In this document: positions 34,501 to 46,500 of the stretch, in pieces
How the letters are laid out: each line of letters starts with the position of its first letter
Numbering within the stretch: position 1 is the stretch's first letter
NCBI GenBank assembly: GCA_964016985.1
Contig: OZ024834.1
Span: 86,693,937-86,757,936 of the forward strand
Direction of reading: 5' to 3'
DNA: 64,000 nucleotides
Source: Anodontia alba
Lineage: Eukaryota; Mollusca; Bivalvia; Lucinida; Lucinidae
Translations under genes and position numbers: made by a program
The notes under the pieces: generated by a model
What the model was told of the DNA's origin: nothing
Databases searched by the model: none
The model's input: the letters and a program-made list of their open reading frames with translations, nothing else

Positions 34501-37500
34501 TTCTAATGTCCAATGTTTATCCTAAACAGAGTTCTCGGAAACGCCGAATCCGGCGTATTTTTACGCCTATTTTTGCTTTTGTACGCGTAAAATTTCCTTC
34601 CGAGGATTCTCATTTACGCTCTATTGCCGCCGGACGTCCAAACTGAACTTCAAAGACGTACCGCGGACTTCCAAAATTTCTTTTGTCCGTCGAAATCGAT
34701 ACCCGAGATGTCCAAAAATTGTCAAAAAGCCCGCCCACTTTTAACTAGTTGTATGATGTTTGCCCCGCCTACTTATTGGAAATTCGCTACCTGTGTTGAC
34801 TGAGCTTTAAGGATGTCCCACTTCCCGCTTTCGGGAGTTTTATTGACATCGGTGTCAAGCGTCGCGGCATCCTTTTGATGGCTACGTGATGTATTTGTCA
34901 CGCGTACTGAGTTGATTAATTGATATTTGTATAATTAAACTTTCTTCTGCGACACCCGAAAATTTTCGGTGAAATTATATGAAGTCATTATTATTTTTAA
35001 ATATTCACGTCTTAAAATCTTAAATTATTATTTTGCTAAGAACGTGTGTCGTCTGAAAACACCTCAACACTTCCGGGAGTTACCGAGTGAAATTGAATAA
35101 ATAAATAACAGTTATGCACAGAACGCAAATTTAAATCTATTCGAATTTAGAAGCTTATGTTTGTCATGACAACAAAAGCAATTTTTCAAATGAGAAGAAA
35201 ACATATTTTTCGTCAAAATTTTCGGAAAACCCGTTTCTAAATTCGTAGCCTTGTTCCGGCTGCGCTGTTTACCAGCACGGAAAAGACGCAAAGTAAGTCT
35301 AAATACAGGCGAATTGCGATGGTTTTGCTTGCTATTCTCCGCGAACGAACGTATTGCTGTTGGTAACTCATCGAGAGCTGCCTTTTATTTGTTTGTTGTT
35401 GCACGAGTCGGCGCCGTTTTCCCGCAATTTTTGTGAAGTAAGCAACTCGCTCGCTCGTGTTGATCAGCTTCAATCCGAGCAAATACTTCATTAAATACAT
35501 TTCTGCAAAATAATTTCAGCATAGTTTGTTTTAAAGAAAACATGTTTTGGGTGTTTTCTCTTAAGTATTTTCTTTTCTTTTTTTTTCTTTCTCTGGGCTT
35601 TGAAACGAACGCGAAGTTGGACCAATTTTGGTGCTTTCTATAAGGTCCGACATACAAGTACAGACTTTCCAAAAAGATGCGATCGAATTTTAATAAGCGA
35701 TAAGGATATGTTTAAAACACATCTAAGAGAAGTGTATATCATGATGATTCTGTGTGACACTGAATTAAGAACCTCTGTTCTACTAAAGAAAGGGCAGACT
35801 GCCGCAGCTGGGAAAAAAGTGGGACTTCCTAGATTTTCCTGTGGGACTTCCACATTTGAGGGGTAGGAAGTCTGGGACTTCCTGAGTCTGGAAGTTAATG
35901 GACGTCCTGTCACTATTTCCTAAGCCCCAAAAGCTTTTGGATCCTTACCAGACACTCAGTGGTCAAGGTTAACTATGTTGAAAAATGAAGTTGTCCAGAC
36001 AATGTCCTTAAATATTAAGTTTTCATATTTAGCCAAAAACTCCAAGTTTTCTAGGTCAAACTCCTATTTTTCAATTTTAACTCCAACTTTTCTCAAAGAT
36101 GGATTCTTAAACTCCTGCTTTCAAAATCCTAGTGAGAACTCTGCTAAATATGTAAAGTTTTGAGAAAACTAATTATAAAAGACTCTCATTATCTCAAACT
36201 ACTATTATCTCAAACTAGAAATTCTGATGCCTTGGAGTTTGAGATAATGTGAGTCAACTCTACCTGGATATTTCTCCATCTAGAGCATTTGCTGATTCTG
36301 TTTCATTTTCATTGCAGAAAAAGCCAAAACAGGGTCACAAGAAAAGGGTAAAAAAAGGGGTAGACCGGGGCCAAAATCCTCAAAAAGGGCAACAACAAAC
36401 GATGCAGATGTTTCTCCAAGTACAAGCAGAGATGAGACTGCCCTAGGTTAATATAAGTTCACATTTTGTTCAAGAATCTATGTATTGCATAGTTACATAT
36501 TAGACACATACAGATATTTTTGTCATTTTGCCAGGAAAACATACGTTATGGGTGCTCATAAGAAGCGCCTCAATGAGGCGCTTCTTATGAGCACCCATAA
36601 CGTATGTTTTTTGTGGAGAAATAAAAAAAAATTATCATGTGGATACCCCCTCTTACTTGTAGCTAGGTAATGTAGACCCATGTTTCTCAATAATATATAG
36701 TGAAAATAGGCTAATGCAGGGGCATAACATACATTATTATGTAGATTTTCTGAATATTTCAGGTCTTTAACTCTTTCACTGCCACAGGCGATAATTATAG
36801 GCTTTTGCAAACAGCATAGATCCAGATGAGACTGCTCATTGAGCCGTCTCATCTGGATCTATGCTGTTTGATATTCAGTCTTTCAACTTTACTTATAATA
36901 ATCTTTCCAAGTGGCAGTTTATTAAAATAAAAAAAAGGCCAGCCTCGGTGGTTCAGTTGGATGCACCGTCCGACTGGAGACCAGGAGGTCGCGGGTTCTA
37001 CCCCCGCCGAGGTCGGCAACATTCTTTCGTGGAGATTGATCATGAAATATTTTCTACGGTCATTCTCTCCTTTCCGCTGATTCAAGAAGGGCAGTTGTCA
37101 GTTTCTGGCGAAAGAATGTGCACAATACTGGTTATCCGTTTAGAGGACTAAGCCTGCCCAGTAAACGTGTGGTTAGGACTGCGCTTGACATAACCCCATT
37201 GGGTTGACTGGGCCGTAAAACCTCAACACAAAAAAAAAAATAAATAAAATAAAAGAGCAGATGACAAATGTCATCTGAAATTTGGCACCAAAAGAGTTAA
37301 TCTGATTACAATTTTTGTTATTTTCATCAATTTTTTTTACTGTATAAATATATCTTAACATAGATAGCAAAATTTTCTTGCTTGTTGCTGTTTCACCACC
37401 ACCATGCACCGCACCGAGGCGTGTGTGTAATGAATACTCAGAACATACAGTTTTGTGCCACACGATACCCTGCTACACCATAGTGATGGGGTATTATGGT

Positions 37501-40500
37501 TTCATGTTGGACGCTCGTGTGTCTGTCCGTCAGTATTTCATTTGCAGATGATAATTTGAGTAAACATCAATGGATTTTCACCAAACTTAGTATATGCATC
37601 GATATTGTGGAGATCTGGTTTGGGATTGCTAATTGGCAAATTTCGACAAATTTTGACAGAGTTACATGACATGCCCCCTTATTTCGTTTCCGGACAATAA
37701 CTTAAGTAAATGTCAAGGGATTTTTACCAAACTTGGTACATGCATTGCATTAAGAAGATCTGGTTTGAGATTGCTAATCGGCATATTTCGTCAGTGTTTA
37801 ACAGAGTTATCTGCCCATGACACGATAATGGCAGGGTATTATAGTTTAACGTTCCCCCCCCCCCCCCCCCCCCCCTCAATCGGATGATGCTGGAGGCATG
37901 TAGTTTTTTCAGTGTTCTGTACATGCGTACAAATGTACGTCCTTCTGTACGAATGTGTACTTACGTACGTACATAGGTATCTACATGATCTTGTAAGACT
38001 CAGGTTAAGGCATTTGTACCAGGTAGAATTTTGCAGTTTTGGAGTCAGGTACCTCACAGTGGGGGCATCCATGTACTGTGGACACATTTCTAGTTATTGT
38101 TGGAAAAAAATGCACCTTATTTGGAGCTATGTTACAGTCACTTTTGTCAATGCCTGCATTAGCATGGGCAGGGTGCAAGTTTTGGTCCATTCATTTGGTA
38201 GTCCATGTACTTAAGTGCATCCTACCCTCCACCCTAAATAAGTCTAAAAACGGTAAAACCCTACGTTACATTTCACTTCACTGATTGTTTGATCTTACTG
38301 CGCTAAACAAGGATGACAACTCTCACTTTTCTGGTGTTTGTTTTCACATTTTAACATGCAGGTGTTACATAAACTTTAACAAGTTCTTTCTGTTTTTCTT
38401 TGCCTTTTCAGGTAATGGGGGTACTTTCAAAGTAACAGATGTTCCGAAGCATATGAAGACATCGTTTGTACTTTTGTCAACAGAAGGCATTCCGCCAGAT
38501 GCATCTCCCGAGAAACCTGTGGTTTTAACCGGCGGTAATGCAGCTAACTCTCATCATCTCAAATACTCAAAAAATACAGCTAAACCTTGGTCCTGCTGAA
38601 CCCAGATATGCCCTGTCTATGCAAACAGTGTAGATCCAGATCAGTTGGCTTCTGTAGAAGCCAATTGATCTGGATCTGCACTGTTTGTCATTCAGTATGT
38701 GAATTCGTATAAACAACCTGGATCAAGTAATCTGATTGGCTGTAAATTAGAAGTGGGTGTGGCATCTTAATTTATTCAGCATGGCAAGGGCTAAAATCAG
38801 GGCCTCGGTGGCTCAGTTGGATGTGCCGTCCGACTGGAGACAGGTCACGGGTTCAACCCCTGATGAGGTCGGCAACATTCTTTCCTGGAGATTGATCATA
38901 AAATATTTTCTACAGTCATTCTTTCTTTTCCGCTGATTCAAGAAGGGCAGTTGTCAGTTTCTGGTAAAAGAATGTGCACAATACTGGTTAGCAGCTTAGA
39001 GGACTAAACCTGCCCAGTAAACGTGTGGTTAAGTAAACTGATCGCGCTCGACATGACCCCATTGAGTTGGTTGGGCAATAAAACTGGGCCGTAAAACATC
39101 AACACAAACAAATAACCAGGTGGTAATGCAGCCTACTCTCATTATCTCAAACACTGAAAACTCAAACTACAGCTAAACTTAGTCCTGCTGAACCCGGATA
39201 TGCCCTGTCTATGCAAACAGTGTAGATCCAGATCAGTTGGCTTCTGAAGAAGCCAACTGATCTGGATCTGCACTGTTTGTCATTCAGTGTATAGATTTGT
39301 ATCAACAACCTGGATCAAGTAATCTAATTGGCTGAAAATTAGAAGTGGGTGTGGCATCTTAATTTATTCAGCATTGCAAGGGTTAAAGTCAAACTATTAA
39401 GGCCAGTATTGATTTTTAATTTGCTGTACATTCTTTACATTTTTCTCTCCTTTTTTCTCAAACAACTGTTATCTCAGACAAAAAATTCTGGCCCCTTGGA
39501 GTTTGAGAAAAGGAGTGTTGACTGTATATACTAAATTGGCTGTAATTATTTTCCCTACTTTCTTGACACAACATCAGTAAATTTCTACTGGATTAGCCAT
39601 AAATATGTTCCCTTCTTCTTTCATACAGCCCCGGGGCTCAGTTTTCACTGGGGATAAGGCTTGCATTTTTGTGGCATTTGTCATCACATACAGACATACA
39701 TGTATCACCGGGTTGTCAAATGGTCTTTTTCAAATTTTAAGATGTGTATTGTAAGGATTTAAAATGAATGAATTTGTAGGCTAATAAAAGGCATAGACAA
39801 TGAAGGAATGGCCAAGCCAAGCCCTATTTGTGTAGTCAGAACCTTAAACTGAATGCTTCTTAGATTCAATATGTCACATGTACATTTGCTGTGGGTACTC
39901 ATTAGAATAACCTGTGTGAGCACATTTTAAAGGGTATATTTTATGCTTTGGTGACAAATAACAGAACTATTAGCATCTGAATATCCTTAACTCTTTCACT
40001 GCCACAGGCGATAATAATAGGCTTTTGCAAACAGCATAGATCCAGATGAGACGGCTCAGTGAGCCGTCTCATCTGGATCTACGCTGTTTGACATTCAGTC
40101 TTTCAACTTTATATATAAACGTCTTTGCAAATGATAGTTTGTTAAAATAAACAAGGCAGACGACAAATGTTGTCCGAAATTTGACACCGAAAGAGTTAAT
40201 TACCGGTAATAGGCTTTAAGGCATATAACTCTGTTGAAATTGTTTTGTACCCATTCTGAAAGGGGTCTACAAAGTTTAGTTGAAATTTAATCCCCCCCCC
40301 CCACCCCCACACCGCCCCCACCCCCACAAAAAAAAAAAAAAAGAATCATGCACATGTATTAATAAATTAAAAAACAGCCTTTTTACAAACTTGATTTGTA
40401 TCTTTTTTCAGGTAAAACAAAAAAGGGACCCAAGTCAAAGAAAGGAAAAACTACAAAAGCTCAACCAGGTATAACAATAATGAAAAAAGAAGCATCTGTC

Positions 40501-43500
40501 TGGCTAAGTGGTTTGTGCTTCTATCTTTAGATTACAAAGTACTAGGTTGGAGTCCCACAGGAGGTGCATTCTAGTTCATGACTGAACAGCGCTTCTTTGC
40601 ACAGTCTTTCATTTATCATCCCTTCATTATCTTAGTATCATTTAAATAATGTTGAACTGGCGTCGGTGGCTCAGTTGGATGCGCATACAACTGGAGACCA
40701 GGAGATCGCAGGTTCGACCCATGCCGAGGTCGGCAACATTCTTTCACGGAGATTGATCATGAAATATTTTCTGCGGTCATTCTCTCTCTTCCGCTGATTC
40801 AAGAAGGGCAGTTGTCAGTTTCTGGCGTAAGAATGTGCACAATACTGGTTAACAGCTTAGAGGACTAAGCCTGCCGAGTAAACGTGTGGTTAGGTAAATT
40901 GACCGCGCTCGACATAACCCCATTGGGTTGACTGGGCCGTAAAACTTGACACAAACAAACAAATAATGTTGAAAGGGATGTAAACCACCAAATCATTATT
41001 ATCTAGAATGAAAAAATTAAAATTGCTCATTGAATTCTCCTGGGGTAAACATACAACTGATTTAAAAATGTTTTTGCATAAGAAAATATTTTACCTCAGG
41101 AATTTTCAAAACATGTTGTGGTCGACTTCTAATGAATACGCACAACATCTGTTTTGGCGGAGAAATGAGAAAGAAAAATAAAATATGAACATGTTTTGGC
41201 AGAAAAAAGCACCTTATCTATAGATTTTTAACAGTGTTTTATCCAAATTCAGTCAGTTTATAACAGCCCTAAAGTTTCTAGCGAAAGAATGTGCACAGTA
41301 CTGGTAACTAAGCTTGCCCAGTTAAAGTATGGTTAGGTAAATGACCACGCCAAAGGGCCATCTAATATACTGAAATTTTTTCAGACTTGTTTTTTTTTTC
41401 TGCAGCTAAATCCCCAGCATCAACGAAAGCAAGCAAGCCAAAGAGTAAACCCAAGCCCAAACCTCCAGAGGAAATCCCAGGTAACAAAATATCAATTAAG
41501 CAGACATCTCTTGGGCCTTTCAAAAATGTTTGGTTCAGGTAACATGGTAGGGTAGGTTAGGTTCTTTTTCTTTTTTTTTTTTTTTTTTGATTTTTTTTTT
41601 TTCCTCACTTAAGGGAACTGCTTCACGATCTTATGGCTTGCAAACAATTTCACATCTATATTGACTCAAATATTGTTTTGAGCAAGCAAACAATTTCACG
41701 CATATAGTGACTCAAATACTGACTCAGATATTGTTTTGTAATGTAACTTCATGCTATATCATACTTGAAAATCTTCCTTTGGGCCAATAACAGTCTGTTG
41801 TTTCATGGAAACATTCAAAACCAATCAATCTCAGCTGCGAGATGGCGTCCTTTAGCATTGCTAATTTAGACAGGCTTCTCTGACTTAATCTAGATGCTTA
41901 ACACTTAGCGTGCTGGGTAAAAATTTCAGCAGACGACATTTTGAAATATTTCTTATTCTTCCTAGAAAATAGGATTTGACATTACATGCAAATTGTCTCC
42001 TTAGGAGACAATTTTCATGAAATGTCAAATTCTGTTTTCTGGGAAAATAAAAAAAAATGTCATCAATTTGTCGTCTGCAGAATCTGCCCATATTAAGTGT
42101 TAAAGGCTCCATATATTCCTCAAAAATAGACATTTTATTATCCAAGAAAGGTTTAATAAATTGATACATTGTATTAATACAATGATAAAATGTGGCACCT
42201 GACAGCCTGTAAAATTTCAGTTAGTCTCTTGTTCTTGAAATGAAATTTTTTATCGTACCTCTGAATTAATGTTGCCAACATTAATTCAGAGATACGATAA
42301 AAAATCATTTCATTTTTTGATCCAGTTCAAAAACGAGAGACTAACTGAAATTTTACAGGCTGTCAGATGCCACATTTTATGATCTTGTTAATATTATGTA
42401 TCAGTTTATTAAACTTTTTTTTGATAAAAAATGACTAATTTTGAGGAATATGGAGCCTATATGGTTCACTTACTCTTCAGTATTGATTTTTTTACATGTG
42501 TAAGGTAAACTGATGGAGCTAGACATGACCCAAATTGGTTGACTGACCTGTAAAACTTCAACACAAACACGTGCTTAAGCAAAATTGATCCAGTTTATAC
42601 TGAACAAATGGTCAGAAATGGATCAGCCATACTTGAAAACATTATAATATACATTAATTTTTTGCGGAGTTAATAAATGAGAATTACAAAGAACTGAATC
42701 AGTCCTTCTGCACAGTCTTGGACTTCACTGACCACCTGCAGAATTGTAAGATGTTCTAGAATATACATGTACCAGTAGCCAGTAAAGACCCGATCAGTGT
42801 GCAGACATGCTGGCTGATCTTGATCATCACTGTCCTTATATGCTTCTTTTTTTTTTGGGTTTTTTTTGCTGACCTCGGTGGCTCAGTTGAATGGGCGTCC
42901 GACTGGAGATCAGGAGATTGAAGGTTTTATCCCCGCATTTGCTTATGGAGATTGATCATGAAATATTTTCTATTGTTATTCTCCACCTTCCGCTGATTCA
43001 AGAAGGGCAGTTGTTAGTTTCTGGCGAAAGAATGTGTACAAGTATTGGATAACCGCTTAGTGGACTAAGCCTGTCGAGAATAAAGTGTGGTTAGGTAAAC
43101 TGACCGCGTTTGACATGACCCCAATGGGTTGACTGGGCCAAAAAACCTCAACACACAGACACACACACACACAAAAAAAAATATGCTTGTTTTCACATAA
43201 AAAAAAGGTATAAATGAGAGAGAGAGAGCTCTAGAGAGTATTTTACTCCCTGTTTTAAAGCTTAATGCTAGCAGGCCCCTGTAGCCTAGTGGATACAAGA
43301 GTTGACTCCTAATCCTTTAGGTTTCTTACCATTGTGGTGTGAGCCTCACTCGGGTCGCATGTTGGAAATCCAAGTTCTGCTGTAAAACCAAAATCAAAAA
43401 AAAAAAAAAAAAAAGGAAAAAAAAGCTTAATGCTTAAATACCCATTTGCAATGCTTAACTCTTATAGCACCAAACATAAGTGTAGCATAGAAAATTCTAA

Positions 43501-46500
43501 GTTTTTCAGAGAAAATAAAGCTTGGAATTTCATGTGGCAGACAATTCACATGAAATTCCATGCTTTATTTTCTCTGAAAAGAAAAAAAAAAGGAGAAGGA
43601 AAAAAAACACACCTAGTAATGCATTTATCTTTGAAACCCTTTCTGATCTAGTGTACTGCTCCTGATCACAACTGATTAAATGTGAGGGTAATCGTTTCAT
43701 ATTAAAAGATGTAAAGTTCGCTGAAAAGCTTTACCCCCTCAAATTGATTTCAATGATGGAATCCAAAATTTCTTTGAGTATTTTTACCCCCTCAGCTTCA
43801 ATTTCAATGCTGATTTTCAAAAATTCAGTCTTGAAGTACCGTTTATTCCCTCTTATCCTTTCGGGGGGTTGGGGGTGGGGTGTAGGGGGGGTGGCGGTGG
43901 TAGTGGTGGTGGAGGGTATCTGATAAGCACTGCTTATGGACTTTTCTTATTGTAAAATAAAATATTTCAGAAATATTAGAAGGTAAGAGTCGAAGGAAGG
44001 CAAATGTATCCTACAAAGAGGAGGATTCTGAATTTGAAGATTTAGATGAAGAGATGATGTTAGACTCGGATGAAGATCCAGAATTCAGACCTTGTAAGTT
44101 TTTAAGAACTAGACTGGACTGCATCCAGAAGCATCAATGCTTATGATGTATGTGTATGCTTAGAAATGTTTTCTTTTATGCTGTATTGTCAGAAACCAGC
44201 TCTCCTTTTAAAGGCTCCATATTCCTTAAAAATAGACTTTATTATCCAAGAAAGGTTTAATAAATTATGTCCCACGACCACCACTACCAAAGATCGCGTT
44301 GGCGTCAGCATCGGCACCAGCGTAAAACTTCTTGTCTGCTCTGTAACTTGAATACCCTTTGGAATATTTTGATGAGACTTGGTAGAAATGTAGGACAGGG
44401 CCAGACGACATGTCGCGTACAAGATTGACAACTCTGCCATTCTAATTTTTGGAGTTATCACCCTTTGTTTTATTTGAAAAAGATTTCGTGTCCGCTCTAT
44501 CCAAGAAAGGTTTAATAAATTATGTCCCCCTCCCCCCCCACCACAAGCAAAGATCCTGTTGGCATTGGCATCGGCATAAGCGTAAAACTTCTTGTCTGCT
44601 CTGTAACGTGAATACCCTTTGGAATATTTCGATGGTACTTGACAGAAATGTAGAACAGGACCACACGACATGTCACATACAAGAATGACAACTCTGCCTT
44701 TCTTACTTTTGGTGTTATCTCCCTTTGTTATATTTGACAGTGATAATCCATTGATTTCGTGTCTGCTCTGTAAGTCAAAGACTCTTTAGAATATCTTTAT
44801 GATACTTGGTAGAAATGTAGAACAGGACCAGACAACATGTCACATACAAGAATGACGACTCTGCCTTTCTTACTTTTGGCGCTATCTCCCTTTGTTATGT
44901 CTGACAGTGATTATCCATTGATTTCGTGTCCGCTTTGTAAGTCAAAGAGCCTTTGGAATATTTTTATAATACTTGGTAGAAATGTAGAACAGGACCAGAC
45001 AACATGTGGCATACAAGAATGACAGCTCTGTCTTTTTTACTTTTGGGGTTATCTCCCTTTGTTATATTTGAAAGGTGGATATCCATTGATTTTGTGTCCG
45101 CTGTGTAAGTTAAAGACCCTTTTGTATATTTTTTTATGATACGTGGTAGAAATGAAGAACAGGACCAGATGATGTATCGCATACAAGAATGACAACTCTG
45201 CGTTTCTTACTTTTGGCATTATCTCCCTTTGTTATATTTGACAGTCTGCCTTGTAAAAAATGGTGGAAAATATATCCTGTGTACCAAAGTCCCTAATGTT
45301 GGCTCAGTTGGATGCATGTCTGACTGATGATAAAGTGGTGGCATGTTAAATCCCCTCCGGGTCTTGCAACATTCTTTCATTGGGCTTGATCATGTAATAT
45401 TTTCTACAAGTATTCTCTCCCGTCCACTGATTCAAGAAGGGCAGTTGTCAGTTTCTGGAGAAAGAATGCATAAGTATTGGTTAACTGTTTAGAGGACTTA
45501 GCTTATCCCAGAAAAATGTGGTAAGGTAAACTGACTGGCTCGACATGGCTCTAATAGTGTTGACTGGGCCATTAAACTCCCACTCACCCACCTATATTAT
45601 TTTTTCTGCAGCTAGGAAGAAAGGAGGAGGTCGGGCTAAAGCGAAGAGAAAGCGAATGGCACAGTCTTCTGATGAAGAGAGTGATGAAGATGATGATGAA
45701 GAGTCTGATTTTGAAGAAGAAGGTGGACAGAAGAGACAGGTCTGTCTGGCTCATCTGTTCTGTGAAGTCTTTGGTCAGGGCTAGTCTTGAAACCCCCCAA
45801 AAAACCCGACCTTTTTAGCTCACTGGATTAAAAGTACAGGCAGAGTTATAGCAGTTCCCATGGCATTGGTGTAGATCGGCATCGGCATTGGTTACAGTTT
45901 TCGGTTGCAGTTTTTGGTTACAGTATTATAAAGGCTATAGGGCCCTTGCACTTGCGGGAAACGAAGGCCCAGATCAGACTGCGCAAATGCACAGTCTGAT
46001 TTGGGCCTTAGTTACCCGCTTAAATAATTTGGATACTGAACCTCAGGACGGCAGTACTTCATGCTTTCCTTTAAGTTACATACTAAGGTTTAATGTAGTA
46101 CCATCTTGACTCAAATGAGTGACCTCGAGGTCAGGGTCTCAGACTTAGGAAAAATTTATGTTTATGTTTTTGATTAAAGTTTTTAGAGACAAAGTGTGAC
46201 TCAGAAGAGCTATGTTGTCCTGCCACAGCTATTTATGTATAAACAGTTACAGAGAAACAGTTTATGATGGATTGTATGGAATTCTCCAATACATGGTGTC
46301 AATTTTTCCTGATAAATGGCGACACATACATTGTATATTTCAAGATGTACCTGCTGACTAGTCTGTTGTTTTCATACCACACCACACATTAGTGGCAGGG
46401 TATTATGGTTTCACGTTGGTGTCAGTATGTCTATCCATTTGTCGTCTGTCCGTCCTTACTTTTATTTCAACCTGAGTAAATCTGGCCTCGGTGGCTCATT

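Larger units (their letters stand above)
32829..36317 (+). other. Intron 3: MITEs, SINE, CpG-rich block
   Basis: Elements are listed separately. Hairpin fragments of the GTACTCATTAGAAG type also lie at 33690-33860 and 34440-34510, and a weak relative of the CAGTCGACTCTCG MITE at 36178-36262. Confidence 0.7.
36447..38411 (+). other. Intron 4: hairpin, MITE with SINE, satellite-like block
   Basis: Includes the perfect hairpin at about 36537-36610 (arms around GCTCATAAGAAGCGCCTCA), the MITE/SINE pair, and a repeat block at 37480-37860 also found at 46380 and 53480 (GGTATTATGGTTTCACGTT, ACCAAACTTGGTA) ending in a poly-C run (37855-37875). Confidence 0.65.
38535..40411 (+). other. Intron 5: duplicated segment, SINE, MITEs
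   Basis: The segment 38527-38800 recurs at 39114-39390 with a SINE between. An intact MITE lies at 39987-40199, then a C-rich and A-rich tract at 40291-40341. Confidence 0.7.
41481..43970 (+). other. Intron 7: two adjacent MITEs, two SINE pieces, G-rich tract
   Basis: A SINE tail fragment lies at 42500-42572. A hairpin repeat lies at 43430-43590 (GAATTTCATGTGGCAGACAA and its complement), with a relative at 50160-50325. The sense-strand G-rich tract is at 43861-43917. Confidence 0.65.

Noticed and set aside
35251..35500. Coding exon in the CpG-rich block
   Set aside because: Frames on both strands lack recognisable motifs and matching splice phases.
44189..45182. ORFs with repeated YRADKKF / GPVLHFCQV segments
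   Set aside because: They read across the 165-bp tandem units and are interrupted at random; no conserved protein recognised.
29974..45739. Calling the right-hand gene MSH6
   Set aside because: PWWP and the following residues look like MSH6, but exons 10-19 continue in frame into unrelated modules and no MutS lever, clamp or ATPase motif appears.
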